33,226 nucleotides of DNA from a bacterium (GCA_037143175.1 JBAWZF010000031.1:1-33226), one strand, 5' to 3'. Shown: positions 24,129-32,205, numbered from the stretch's first letter. Made by a program: numbers and translations. The notes: a model not told the origin generated them from the letters alone.

Positions 24129-24600
24129 AGCCCTCAAACGGTAAATATAGTTGCGCTAAGGGGGTTGAGGAGGGTAGCGTTGAGACATGGTAAGGAAATT
24201 GAGGGTAGAATATGAGGGAGCGATCTATCACGTGGTGATCCGCGGGGTGGAGCGGCGGAAGGTGTTTAGCGATGATGCGGATCGGGAGCGGTTTCTGGAC
24301 CGGCTGTCGAAATATGCCGTAGAGATGGAGGGTGGGGGCCGTGAAGCGGTTGCCATTGCCGGAACAGATAGAGGCGTTGCGCGGGTATGTTGTGCAAGTA
24401 CGGCGGCCTAAGTCAGCGGAATGTTGCTGGTCTCATGGGTGTCGGCACAGGGGCGGCGGTCAGTTTCCAGTTGAAGCGGTTGGAGCAGGCGCTAAAGACG
24501 GATAAAATGCTCGCTGGTCGGGTGGATCATATCGAAGGTCTCCTCGGTGGACTACGGCAAAAAGCGAAACTAGCGAAAGGTTTATCGTTTGAGGGCTGAC
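24126..24600 (+). mobile_element. Decayed REP-associated element bounded by 20-bp inverted repeats
   Basis: GTCAGCCCTCAAACG at 24126-24140 is the exact reverse complement of 24586-24600. Extending inward to 24145 and 24581 gives 19 of 20 paired positions. Between them lies a broken RAYT gene. The right repeat contains the last codons and stop of that gene (SFEG-stop), so the left copy is an inverted duplicate of the gene's own 3' end. This architecture suggests a short non-autonomous or decayed element; mobility is inferred. Confidence 0.65.
24187..24599 (+). pseudogene. REP-associated tyrosine transposase (RAYT) remnant with internal deletion and frameshift
   Basis: The 5' part (from ATG 24187) reads MVRKLRVEYEGAIYHVVIRG and continues RRKVFSDDADRERFLDRLSKY, the classic N terminus of Y1-type REP-associated transposases. 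About 45 codons later similarity is lost. From 24387, in another frame, KYGGLSQRNVAGLMGVGTGA and VSFQLKRLEQ match the C-terminal helix-turn-helix tail of these proteins, ending at TGA 24597-24599. The HUH motif (HxH) and catalytic Tyr of the central domain are absent, so the protein cannot be active. RAYTs normally act on short palindromic REP sequences. Confidence 0.85.
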
Positions 24601-24601
24601 C

Positions 24602-24841
24602 CCGATCCCTTGGGATAGTGCGATCCATTTCATCGGCCGCGCCGGCTGGATCCGCCGTGTGAAGAATGGAAGCATTCAGGCGTGCCTTGCTGATGGGGAA
24701 TTGATCCAGGCGTTTGGCCTGCGCTTCGAAGGACGGGGCCCCTGGAGTTGCGACGGTGAAGGAGTTGGGCGGGTTCAACTCCATGGCGGTGCCCCCAGGG
24801 TGGTACAGATTTTAAAGGAGAAAATATCATGCACAAAATGA
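24602..24841 (+). pseudogene. C-terminal scrap of an unrecognised protein beside the RAYT remnant
   Basis: Immediately after the right inverted repeat, one frame is open from 24602 and reads DSAIHFIGRAGWIRRVKNGS, then LADGELIQAFGLRFEGRGPW and GGAPRVVQI. It looks like a beta-rich C-terminal end, perhaps of a polysaccharide lyase or heparinase-like enzyme, but the family is not secure. It has no start of its own and the upstream part is missing, in keeping with a deletion or insertion by the element. Its tail overlaps the ribosome-binding site of the next gene. Confidence 0.35.
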
Positions 24842-25851
24842 ACAGCAGACAAAGAATCAAAGCCATAATTGCTGGGGAGCCTGCGGATCGTTGTGGATTC
24901 TGGATGGGGAATCCTGATGCGGCGACCTGGCCGATCTATCATCACTATTTTGGCACCAGCACAGAGGAGGAACTACGGCAGAAACTCGGTGATGATTTGC
25001 GTTGGATTTGCCCTCAGTTTTTCCCTGATGTCTATCGTGATCCACAAGGACATGGCATGTTTGACGCAGGATTGAAAAAGGAGAGACATGGACAAGCTGG
25101 GCCATTCGCCAACTGCGAGGATGTTCGTGAGGTCGAGGATTACCCCTGGCCCAATCCGGATTATCTGAACTTCGATACCTGTCTGGCGGCGTTGGACAAT
25201 GCCGGTGAGGTATACCGGGCAAGCGGGTTCTGGACCTGTTTTTATCACAACATCATGGATCTGTTCGGCATGGAAGATTACATGGTGAAGATGTACACGA
25301 ACCCGGATGTGGTTCATGCCGTTACCGATCGGGTTTGCGGCTTTTATTACGAGGCCAATGAGCGGTTTTTCAAGCTCGCGGGAAACCGGCTGGATGGGTT
25401 TTTCTTCGGCAACGATTTTGGCACGCAATTGGATTTAATTTGCGGTCCCGAGCAGTTTGACGAGTTTATCATGCCCTGGTTTAAGCGGTTTACGGAGCAG
25501 GGACACCGGTGGGGGTATCAAGTTATCCTGCATTCCTGCGGTGCTATTCATCGTGTGATTGGCCGGCTTGTTGAGTCCGGTGTGGACTGCCTGCATCCGT
25601 TGCAGGCGTTGGCCCATAACATGGATGCCGAAACGCTGGCGCGTGACTTTAAGGGGCAGATCGCCTTTATGGGCGGTATCGACACCCAGCATTTGCTGGT
25701 GCATGGAACACCTGATGACATCAAAGCTGAGGTGCGGCGTGTCAAAAAGCTGTTGGGACCCGGGTTGATTGTCAGCCCCAGTCATGAGGCGTTATTGCCG
25801 AATGTTCCTCCCGCGAATGTACAGGCCATGGCCGAGGCGGCCATCGAATAG
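24829..25851 (+). CDS. Uroporphyrinogen decarboxylase-like (URO-D/MtaA superfamily) protein, HxCG type
   Basis: A 340-residue URO-D-fold TIM barrel. It is not HemE: the N-terminal arginine motif of heme-pathway enzymes is missing. HSCGAI (H235, C237) resembles the zinc-binding HxC motif of methyltransferases such as MtaA/CmuA, and GVDCLHPLQ and FMGGIDTQHLL are typical of the wider family. Such proteins either decarboxylate or transfer methyl groups to or from cobalamin or thiols; the reaction here is unknown. AAAGGAG stands 10 nt before ATG 24829. It is followed after 47 bp by the GH38 alpha-mannosidase on the same strand, so it probably acts in the same sugar pathway. Confidence 0.88.
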   Translation: MHKMNSRQRIKAIIAGEPADRCGFWMGNPDAATWPIYHHYFGTSTEEELRQKLGDDLRWICPQFFPDVYRDPQGHGMFDAGLKKERHGQAGPFANCEDVREVEDYPWPNPDYLNFDTCLAALDNAGEVYRASGFWTCFYHNIMDLFGMEDYMVKMYTNPDVVHAVTDRVCGFYYEANERFFKLAGNRLDGFFFGNDFGTQLDLICGPEQFDEFIMPWFKRFTEQGHRWGYQVILHSCGAIHRVIGRLVESGVDCLHPLQALAHNMDAETLARDFKGQIAFMGGIDTQHLLVHGTPDDIKAEVRRVKKLLGPGLIVSPSHEALLPNVPPANVQAMAEAAIE

Positions 25852-25898
25852 ACCGTTCTTAATACGAATTGAAGAAGGAACATGACCCGGAGACAATC

Positions 25899-28682
25899 AT
25901 GAAAAAAACGATAACTTACGATGCTCATTATATTTCAGGAACCCATTGGGATCGGGAGTGGTACCGCCCTTTTCAGGAATACCGGTTTCTCTTGGTCCGT
26001 TTGATGGATGAATTGCTCGACCTGATGGAGCGTGACCCTGATTTTCGGTATTTTCATCTCGACGGGCAAACTTGTGTGTTGGACGACTATCTTGAAATCC
26101 GACCGGAGAACCGGGGGAGGTTGGCCTCGCTGATTCGCGAAGGGCGGATCCTGATCGGGCCGTGGTTCACCATGCCCGACCTGTTCTGCGTCGGAGATGA
26201 GGCCCTTATCCGCAACCTGTTACTTGGACGCCGGATTGCGGGCGAGTGGGGCGTGGAGCCCATGCCGGTGGGGTTTGTGTGCGACATGTTCGGGCATCCT
26301 TCACAATTGCCCCAGATTTTTGCAGGATTTGGCATGCGCGACGTGCTTCTTGGCCGCGGCACCAACGAATCCACTACCCCCATGTTTTTCACGTGGGAGG
26401 CACCGGATGGTTCCCGTTGTTTCACCTTCAAATTGCAGGATTTGCAGGGATATGGCGCGCTGGCAGTGCCGCGCACGGTGATGGAGGTTGACACCTTTCT
26501 GACCAGCGGAATGAAAGAATTCGGAGCGGATCTGATGGCGGCCGGTGATGACGCGGATGCGGTCACAGCCGTTCGTGAAAAGCATTGCCGCAAGGAAATG
26601 GCCGCCTATGTGCGCCACGAGATGAGCCGTGCCAACGGAAAAACCCTATGCCTGATGGATGCGATGGACCACATTGCTCCCGCTTCAGAGGTTAAGCGAT
26701 ATCTCCGGCTCATCCGTGCGGCTTGTCCGGAAGTGCGGCCGCATCACTCCACGCTTCCGGAGTTTTTCAAGGAGGCACGTCGCACGGCCCGGTCGCTGCC
26801 CTTACGCCGGGGAGAACTGCGCGAACCCAGTCAGAACAAAGCGCCCTATCTGTGGCTGATCCCCAACTGTGTCTCGGCGCGGGTACGGATGAAGCAGGCT
26901 AATGATACCTGTCAGAATCTGCTCGAGAAATGGGTTGAACCCCTGGTTGCTATAGCCAATCTGAACGGGGCAAACATGCCTGAACAGCACCTCCGGGTGG
27001 CCTGGCGCAATGTGTTGCTCAATCATGCGCATGATTCTATCTGTGGCTGCTCCATCGATCAAGTTCATCGCGATATGATGTACCGCTACGATCAGGCGCG
27101 AGTGCTGGGAGAGCAGTTGCGGGTACAGGCGTTAGGCGCATTGACGGCAGGGTGCGGCGATCTTGCTCGGGCTAAAGACGAGTTTACGCTCACGCTTGTG
27201 AATGCCCTGCCGACTACAAGGGATGAAGCTGTGACGTTTGATGTGGATCTACCGACCGACTGGCCGACGGATTCTGCCGACGGATTCAATACTCAACGGC
27301 TTAAAACATTCGTATTGGAGGATGCCGCAGGCAACACCGTTCCGTATCAGAGGTTGGCCTTTATTCCCAAAACCAGCGAACGCTCGCGGTTTGCCAGATT
27401 CTGTTTCATTAGTGACGGCGATTTCACACGCTACACGGTTGCCGCACGGGTTGAACTTCCCGCCTGCGGCTTTGTTTCGCTTCGTGTCAAGCCGTCCCCG
27501 ATGCCGGTACGGAGCGTGGGGACCCTGCGCACCGGACCGACTTCGGCAGAAAACGAGTATCTGGCGGTTGCGATCGCATCCAACGGGACACTCACGCTCA
27601 CGGACAAGGTTACCGGTCAGTCGTATACGGATCTGTTAATCTTCGAGGATCGAAGTGAGGTTGGTGACGGCTGGTTTCACGGGCATTCGCTTAACGATGA
27701 ACAACGGCTATCAACGGCCAGTGCGGCGCAGGTAGCCGTGGTTTATGACGGGCCTGAGATCGTGTCGTTCCGCGTAACGGTGACCCTGATGGTCCCGGCC
27801 TGCTACGACCACGCCTTGGAGCGGCCTGTAATTGAACAGGTTCCGCTGATCGTCTCCAGCCAGATTTCATTACGGCGTGGTGCCCGTGTTGTGGATGTGG
27901 AGACGCATATCGATAACACGGTCGAGGATCACCGGCTGAAGGTGCTGTTACCTACGGATTGTGCGGGGGCTAAGACGTACTTGGCGCACCATCCTTTCGA
28001 TTTCGTTGAGCGGGAAATCCGGGTAGATGCCGCGACGTCCACTTGGCAGGAGATGGAGCAGGCGGAGAAGCCATTCCTGGGGATGCAGTCCGTGGCGGCG
28101 GGAAGGCGTGGGCTGGCCTTTCTCTCGGCGGGTGGACTGCACGAGGGCGGTGTGGCTGATGACCGACGTCGGACGATGCAGATCACGTTGCTGCGTTCCT
28201 TCCGCAAGACTGTAGGGACGAGCGGAGAATCGGATGGGTTGGAACGTGGGCTAATTATCCATCGTTTTGCACTCATGCCGTTTGGTGGCGTATTGCCACG
28301 CGCCGAGGCCATGCGTGAACTCGCTAAAATTCAGGCAGGCATCATTAGTCGTCAGACCGGATCCCGGCCATCCGGATACCCGGCGATGACGGGTAAGGAA
28401 CCAGCGACGCAGAGTTTTATCGAGGTGAAAGCGGGAAGGTTGGTGCTGTCTTCGATAAAGCCGGCCGAGCAGGGGGGGGGGCTGGTTATCCGGCTATGGA
28501 ATCCGACGGGGCAAAGGTGGGCCGACACGATCCGTTTATGGCGAAAGGTGAAGGACTCGAAGTATATCGATCTGAATGAGAAGCCGATAAAGAATTCGGG
28601 GGTACCTCGTGTGGTCGGGAATGAGATTACCGTGAGTGCAGGAGCGCATCAAATCGTAACCATAAACGTAACCATGAACTGA
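25899..28682 (+). CDS. Glycoside hydrolase family 38 alpha-mannosidase
   Basis: A 927-residue GH38 enzyme that cleaves alpha-mannosides with retention, using a bound Zn ion. The metal-binding HWD (H16, D18 in GTHWDREWY), the nucleophile region CDMFGHPSQ with D129, and the third histidine site NHAHDS (H376-H378) are all present. The central three-helix domain (about 270-440) and the C-terminal beta domains (about 450-927) are complete. There is no signal peptide, so it works in the cytoplasm on imported oligosaccharides or glycosides. The open frame extends upstream to TTG 25869, but ATG 25899 has GGAG 6 nt before it and starts naturally (MKKTITYDAHYISG). No transporter is nearby. Confidence 0.95.
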   Translation: MKKTITYDAHYISGTHWDREWYRPFQEYRFLLVRLMDELLDLMERDPDFRYFHLDGQTCVLDDYLEIRPENRGRLASLIREGRILIGPWFTMPDLFCVGDEALIRNLLLGRRIAGEWGVEPMPVGFVCDMFGHPSQLPQIFAGFGMRDVLLGRGTNESTTPMFFTWEAPDGSRCFTFKLQDLQGYGALAVPRTVMEVDTFLTSGMKEFGADLMAAGDDADAVTAVREKHCRKEMAAYVRHEMSRANGKTLCLMDAMDHIAPASEVKRYLRLIRAACPEVRPHHSTLPEFFKEARRTARSLPLRRGELREPSQNKAPYLWLIPNCVSARVRMKQANDTCQNLLEKWVEPLVAIANLNGANMPEQHLRVAWRNVLLNHAHDSICGCSIDQVHRDMMYRYDQARVLGEQLRVQALGALTAGCGDLARAKDEFTLTLVNALPTTRDEAVTFDVDLPTDWPTDSADGFNTQRLKTFVLEDAAGNTVPYQRLAFIPKTSERSRFARFCFISDGDFTRYTVAARVELPACGFVSLRVKPSPMPVRSVGTLRTGPTSAENEYLAVAIASNGTLTLTDKVTGQSYTDLLIFEDRSEVGDGWFHGHSLNDEQRLSTASAAQVAVVYDGPEIVSFRVTVTLMVPACYDHALERPVIEQVPLIVSSQISLRRGARVVDVETHIDNTVEDHRLKVLLPTDCAGAKTYLAHHPFDFVEREIRVDAATSTWQEMEQAEKPFLGMQSVAAGRRGLAFLSAGGLHEGGVADDRRRTMQITLLRSFRKTVGTSGESDGLERGLIIHRFALMPFGGVLPRAEAMRELAKIQAGIISRQTGSRPSGYPAMTGKEPATQSFIEVKAGRLVLSSIKPAEQGGGLVIRLWNPTGQRWADTIRLWRKVKDSKYIDLNEKPIKNSGVPRVVGNEITVSAGAHQIVTINVTMN

Positions 28683-28715
28683 AAACGAAATTGATTCTAA
28701 ATCCCATCAAAGATT

Positions 28716-28829
28716 TCAGTGTGACAGGGGACGGGCGCGATGATCGGTATAGGCCGCGCAGTGTTGTGCGGCGGCGATGGTTTCGGCCCGCTCCCTGACA
28801 CTATCGCAGATGGCGGTGAGTTCAACAGA
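28716..28829 (-). pseudogene. Gfo/Idh/MocA oxidoreductase N-terminal fragment
   Basis: On the minus strand the frame SVELTAICDSVRERAETIAA, then AQHCAAYTDHRA fits the beta-2 / alpha-3 part of Gfo/Idh/MocA NAD(P)-dependent sugar dehydrogenases (typical pattern V-E-L-V-A-I-C-D, E-R-A-E, Y-T-D). It is preceded by a TAG in frame and ends with a stop 37 codons later. It lacks the GxGxxG motif and the catalytic domain. This is a relic only 38 codons long, so chance cannot be excluded. It lies between the mannosidase and the AraC gene. Confidence 0.45.
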
Positions 28830-28848
28830 CTACCGGCGGAAGCGCATG

Positions 28849-29802
28849 TCATGACCGGGTTGAGAGGGGAATACCGGCACTTCGCTCCTTGGAGCCGTGT
28901 GAACGATAGGCGTGGGGAGTGCAGTGGCAATGGCGGCGGAATGCCTTGGAGAAGGTGAAGGCGTCGGAATATCCCGTCTGGAAGGCGATTTCCTTCACCA
29001 GGAGGTCGCTCTGGCGCAGCAGATTGCGCGCGGCGTCGAGACGAAGCTCGTCGCGGTAGCGGCCGGGAGAAACGCCGTAACGGTGCTTGAACAGTCGTCC
29101 GAGATGTGCGGGAGTCACTCCCGCCCGGGCGGCTACTGCCGCCAGTCCGCCCGCTCGGGTGTAATGGGCATCAAGATAATCGTGGGCGCTGACTTCAGGG
29201 GATCGCATCGCCGGGGTGCCGGGCAATTGTTGTCCGCCCAGAACACCTGCAATAAACGCGAACAACTGCAGGACGCCCAGGTGGAGATTCAAGACAGGTA
29301 TGGGGCCGGATGACGACAGGGTGTCGCGAAGACTGGCCAGAAGGGGCGGAAGCGTGAGCATGGCGGATTCGGGCATCTGGATCACCGAAGGGGCGTTCCG
29401 CAGGGGAATTCCTGTGTAATGGTTCAGGAGTGAGAGCCACGATGGCGGCGATTCCATACCTTCGTAGGCGAAGGTGATGGCATGATAACGGGTAATCCCT
29501 TTACTGCGGGGGAGAAAGCAGTGCGCCTCACCGGGAGCCGTGAGGAGGCAGAGCCCGCGACGGGTCGGAATCTTGCGCCCCTCCAGGATCATCTCGTTGT
29601 CCGCCTGACAAAACAGCACGAGATGAAATACCTCATGGCGATGTTCGCGCTGCCTTGTAGATCCCTCGTGTTTCTCGAACAGGGTGAGATTGGTGAGGTA
29701 GAAGCGTCCGCACCCGGGAAAACTCATGCACGCTGGCGCCGCTTGACTTTGCGACGTCGCCGTGAACCGTGCCTCAGTCGCAGAAATATCATTAATTGAC
29801 AT
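28849..29802 (-). CDS. AraC/XylS-family transcriptional regulator (cupin sensor)
   Basis: A 317-residue regulator. The N-terminal part (about 30-115) is a cupin-type ligand pocket (HRHEVFHLVLF with H54, H56). The C-terminal pair of helix-turn-helix units (about 205-302) shows GGLAAVAARAGVTPAHLGRLFK and IAFQTGYSDAFTFSKAFRR, the AraC signature. It faces a URO-D-like gene across 95 bp containing repeated TGACAT sites, so it likely activates that gene in response to a sugar or derived metabolite. The GH38 operon upstream may also be in its regulon. The ligand is unknown. Confidence 0.93.
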   Translation of the reverse strand: MSINDISATEARFTATSQSQAAPACMSFPGCGRFYLTNLTLFEKHEGSTRQREHRHEVFHLVLFCQADNEMILEGRKIPTRRGLCLLTAPGEAHCFLPRSKGITRYHAITFAYEGMESPPSWLSLLNHYTGIPLRNAPSVIQMPESAMLTLPPLLASLRDTLSSSGPIPVLNLHLGVLQLFAFIAGVLGGQQLPGTPAMRSPEVSAHDYLDAHYTRAGGLAAVAARAGVTPAHLGRLFKHRYGVSPGRYRDELRLDAARNLLRQSDLLVKEIAFQTGYSDAFTFSKAFRRHCHCTPHAYRSHGSKERSAGIPLSTRS

Positions 29803-29855
29803 GGTTAAATCCTAATATGACATGATTATGGCGTCAACAAGCAGTATTATGACAT
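29798..29855. promoter_or_regulatory. Repeated TGACAT sites between the AraC gene and the second URO-D-like gene
   Basis: TGACAT occurs at 29798-29803 (overlapping the AraC start codon), 29818-29823 and 29850-29855. The last two extend to TATGACAT and start 32 bp apart, about three helical turns, as for AraC dimers binding direct half-sites. The function is inferred from position and spacing. Confidence 0.45.
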
Positions 29856-29897
29856 AGTAGTATACGTCTTAATAAGTTGAAGCAGGAGGATTCAGTC

Positions 29898-31106
29898 ATG
29901 GGTGCATACGAACAGGCAACGGCGGAACAGCGGCAGCAGGTCGATCAATTGTTGGCCGATACAAAGGCCAATGGCGGTTTGGCCCCGGTTGATATCGAGC
30001 GTTTCTGGGCCGATCAGGAAGTTGCGAATAAGGATCCCTTTGGCGCCGATATCCCACAGATTCCCCTCGGAGCGATCTGCAACTGGGAATGTGTGTTTGA
30101 TGAACTGGGGGTGGCGCAGGATTGGTGGCGCTTCCAGTACACGGACGAAGCATGGGCGCTCGACTTGAGCCGGCGCTACAACGATCTGTCTGAAAAAATC
30201 GTGGGACGTCGCCTGCTTACCGAAAAGTCTGTCGACCGGACTTTACAATGCCCGGAAGTCAAGGGCTTGAATGATATCTTCGAATCCAAAAATGTTTGGG
30301 AAGGAGGCGCGACCGGGTCATGGTGGCTAAAGCAGTCAGCCAGCACCCCGGGTGAACTGGTAAGGCTCCTGGATCGTGTGGAGCAGCGACTGGAGCATTT
30401 ACATGATTTTCTGCTGCCCGATAACTGGTCTGATGAGAAACGTCGTCTGGACGCCCTGGGTGTGAAGCTGCCGCTCTATCGATGGCAGCGTGGTCCCTGC
30501 ACGTTTGCCTGTTCCGTGTATGGCATTGAAAATATGTTGTTTCTCTTCTTTGATGATCCCGCCCTGATGCGCCGATTTGGTGACCTGATCCAGCGGGCCA
30601 TTCTGGAGCGGGCGCGGGTGATTGACGAGGAGGCGGGATTCACGCCGGATACTGCGCCGAAAGGGTGGGGGTGGGCGGATGATAATTGCTGCCTCTTTAA
30701 TGCAGAGATATACGAGTGGTTTGCCATGCCGATCCACAGAGCCGTTTTTGCCCGGTATGCGCCGAAACCCGAGGACTGGCGTTATCAGCATAGCGATTCA
30801 AACATGGGCCACCTGCTGCCCTTGCTCTCGGAATTGGACCTCAAGGGAACCAATTTCGGCCCGACCCTGACAGTTGCAGAGATTCGTCAATACTGTCCGA
30901 ACGCTGTGATTGACGGGCAACTGGCGCCGTTTACCTTCAGCCGGAACGAGGAGGCCAATATGGTGGCCGAGTTCCTTCGCGATTTCGAGCAGGCTAAAGT
31001 AAAACGCGGATTGCGATTCGCCGCAGCAGGCTCCATCAACAACGGTAGCCGGTTGACCGGCATGCGCCTGCTGATGGCCGCCATCCAGCGCTATGGCCGC
31101 TATTAA
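29898..31106 (+). CDS. Second uroporphyrinogen decarboxylase-superfamily-like protein
   Basis: A 402-residue cytoplasmic protein with a URO-D-like TIM-barrel pattern: an Trp-rich N-terminal region (about residues 35-90), a middle with VYGIENMLFLFFDDPALMRRF (metabolic-barrel helix), WGWADDNCCLF, then QHSDSNMGHLLPLL and LKGTNFGPTLTVAEIRQYCP. The HxCG of the first URO-D-like protein is replaced by HSDSNMG, so a bound zinc-thiol chemistry is less likely. Substrate and reaction are not known. The frame reaches TTG 29877, but ATG 29898 has AGGAGGA 7 nt upstream and is chosen. It is transcribed away from the adjacent AraC gene, which suggests direct control. Confidence 0.72.
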   Translation: MGAYEQATAEQRQQVDQLLADTKANGGLAPVDIERFWADQEVANKDPFGADIPQIPLGAICNWECVFDELGVAQDWWRFQYTDEAWALDLSRRYNDLSEKIVGRRLLTEKSVDRTLQCPEVKGLNDIFESKNVWEGGATGSWWLKQSASTPGELVRLLDRVEQRLEHLHDFLLPDNWSDEKRRLDALGVKLPLYRWQRGPCTFACSVYGIENMLFLFFDDPALMRRFGDLIQRAILERARVIDEEAGFTPDTAPKGWGWADDNCCLFNAEIYEWFAMPIHRAVFARYAPKPEDWRYQHSDSNMGHLLPLLSELDLKGTNFGPTLTVAEIRQYCPNAVIDGQLAPFTFSRNEEANMVAEFLRDFEQAKVKRGLRFAAAGSINNGSRLTGMRLLMAAIQRYGRY

Positions 31107-31234
31107 TTGTTTTCTCTGTGGAATTACCTCTCTGACTTGGTGCCTCGAGCTATGTCAGGTCCGAAAAGAGATTATTGATATCCAACGACTTGCACGGCAG
31201 GTGTCCCTGGAGTCCCTGACCCACAATCCGGTGA
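31107..31234. repeat. Intergenic spacer carrying a single CGGAGTC-like repeat unit
   Basis: No gene is seen. TGTCCCTGGAGTCC at 31202-31215 differs by one base from TGTCCCCGGAGTCC of the left-hand cluster. It lies between the two convergent sugar genes (URO-D-like 2 and the second AraC gene). Confidence 0.5.
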
Positions 31235-32077
31235 TTACTCGCGGGCGCGGGACCGGTAGGCGGAAGGCGTTAGTCCCGCAGTCCGTTTGAACTGCCTGGA
31301 GAAGAGGAAGATGTCGCCGTAGCCAGCACGCTTAGCCACCTCGCTGACGCTCAAAGTGGTCCCGCGTAGCAACTCCTTGGCCAGTACGACCCTGGCGTTG
31401 ATCACGTATTGCCGGGGGCTGAGGCCGGTCTGGGTCTTGAACAACCGCGAAAAGTGGCTGCGCGTGTAGCCGGCCTTTTCCGCCAGTCGGTTGACTCCGC
31501 CCAGATCGTGCAGGTGTTCCTGGATGTGGGCCGTGAACCGGCGCCAGGCCACGGGTTCCTCGGCGGCCTGCGGTCCGGGGATTAAGGGGGTGTCGTGCGT
31601 GAGTTTGATCAGCAACCCGCGCAGCAGGCTGTTCGCTGCCGTCTCGAGTTCCGGCGGCAGGGCCATTCCCGCGCGGGCGTCCATGGCGCGCTCGGCGATC
31701 CAGCGGGTGACCTCCTCCGCGAGACGCGGGGACCGCACGGTGAGTTGCTCCGGCGGCAGGTGCGCCGAGTCCGGGGGGATGACCCGGCCCTGCGCATCGA
31801 GCAGGTCGAAGTGGATCGCCGTCACGCCCAGCGGATTGCGGGGGCTTTGCGAGCATTCATAGGTCCACCCCGGCCGCGACCAGTGACAAAACCCGGCGTG
31901 GATCGGCACCTGTCCGGTAGGCAGCCGCCGCTCGCCGCGTCCGGCCCACCAGTAGAGGAGCACGTTGCGCCGTTTGCGCCGTTCCTGCGGCGAGAAGTCC
32001 AACCGCGCCATCGCCGGCCACCGCCGCCGCGTGCAGCGGGTCCAGTCAATGCGTACGTCGATACCGTTCCAGTCCAT
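31235..32077 (-). CDS. AraC/XylS-family transcriptional regulator (GC-rich)
   Basis: A 280-residue regulator. The C-terminal DNA-binding domain (about 182-278) has GGVNRLAEKAGYTRSHFSRLFK and VSEVAKRAGYGDIFLFSRQFKR. The N-terminal part (about 30-110, with HAGFCHWSRPGWTYECSQS) is a cupin-like sensor. It begins MDWNGIDVRIDW at ATG 32077; an upstream extension to 32119 would run through the shared promoter region and is not favoured. The gene is markedly GC-rich, like the DapA/NanA-family gene it faces. Conserved 17-bp direct repeats in the 128-bp divergent spacer are likely its operator. Confidence 0.9.
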   Translation of the reverse strand: MDWNGIDVRIDWTRCTRRRWPAMARLDFSPQERRKRRNVLLYWWAGRGERRLPTGQVPIHAGFCHWSRPGWTYECSQSPRNPLGVTAIHFDLLDAQGRVIPPDSAHLPPEQLTVRSPRLAEEVTRWIAERAMDARAGMALPPELETAANSLLRGLLIKLTHDTPLIPGPQAAEEPVAWRRFTAHIQEHLHDLGGVNRLAEKAGYTRSHFSRLFKTQTGLSPRQYVINARVVLAKELLRGTTLSVSEVAKRAGYGDIFLFSRQFKRTAGLTPSAYRSRARE

Positions 32078-32088
32078 GCCGAGAAAAT

Positions 32089-32153
32089 AGCACAAAATGC
32101 CAAATGAGTGAAAGCACAATATGCCATACCCATGCCACGCTTATTAGCACATA
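32089..32153. promoter_or_regulatory. Candidate AraC operator: direct repeats upstream of the DapA/NanA-family gene
   Basis: AGCACAAAATGCCA (32089-32102) and AGCACAATATGCCA (32113-32126) differ at one base of 14 and start 24 bp apart. With flanking bases they give TAGCACAAAATGCCAAA and AAGCACAATATGCCATA. A shorter third site, AGCACATA, is at 32146-32153. Two 17-bp half-sites in direct orientation recall the araI sites of the AraC regulon, so this is a likely operator. Confidence 0.65.
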
Positions 32154-32205
32154 CTTCGGCTTATCCATGGTAGTCAAGGATTCGATAACACAAGGAGACA
32201 TGCGA

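Noticed and set aside
24659-24841. A complete small gene of 60 residues
   Set aside because: The frame is open upstream of its first GTG and reads like the end of a larger protein; reported as a remnant instead.
28697-28958. Open frames on both strands between the mannosidase and the AraC gene
   Set aside because: The longest frames have no motif; only a different minus-strand frame shows a Gfo/Idh pattern.
31595-32107. Plus-strand 170-residue frame antisense to the second AraC gene
   Set aside because: It is GC-driven and Arg/Pro-rich; the opposite strand has a full AraC domain.
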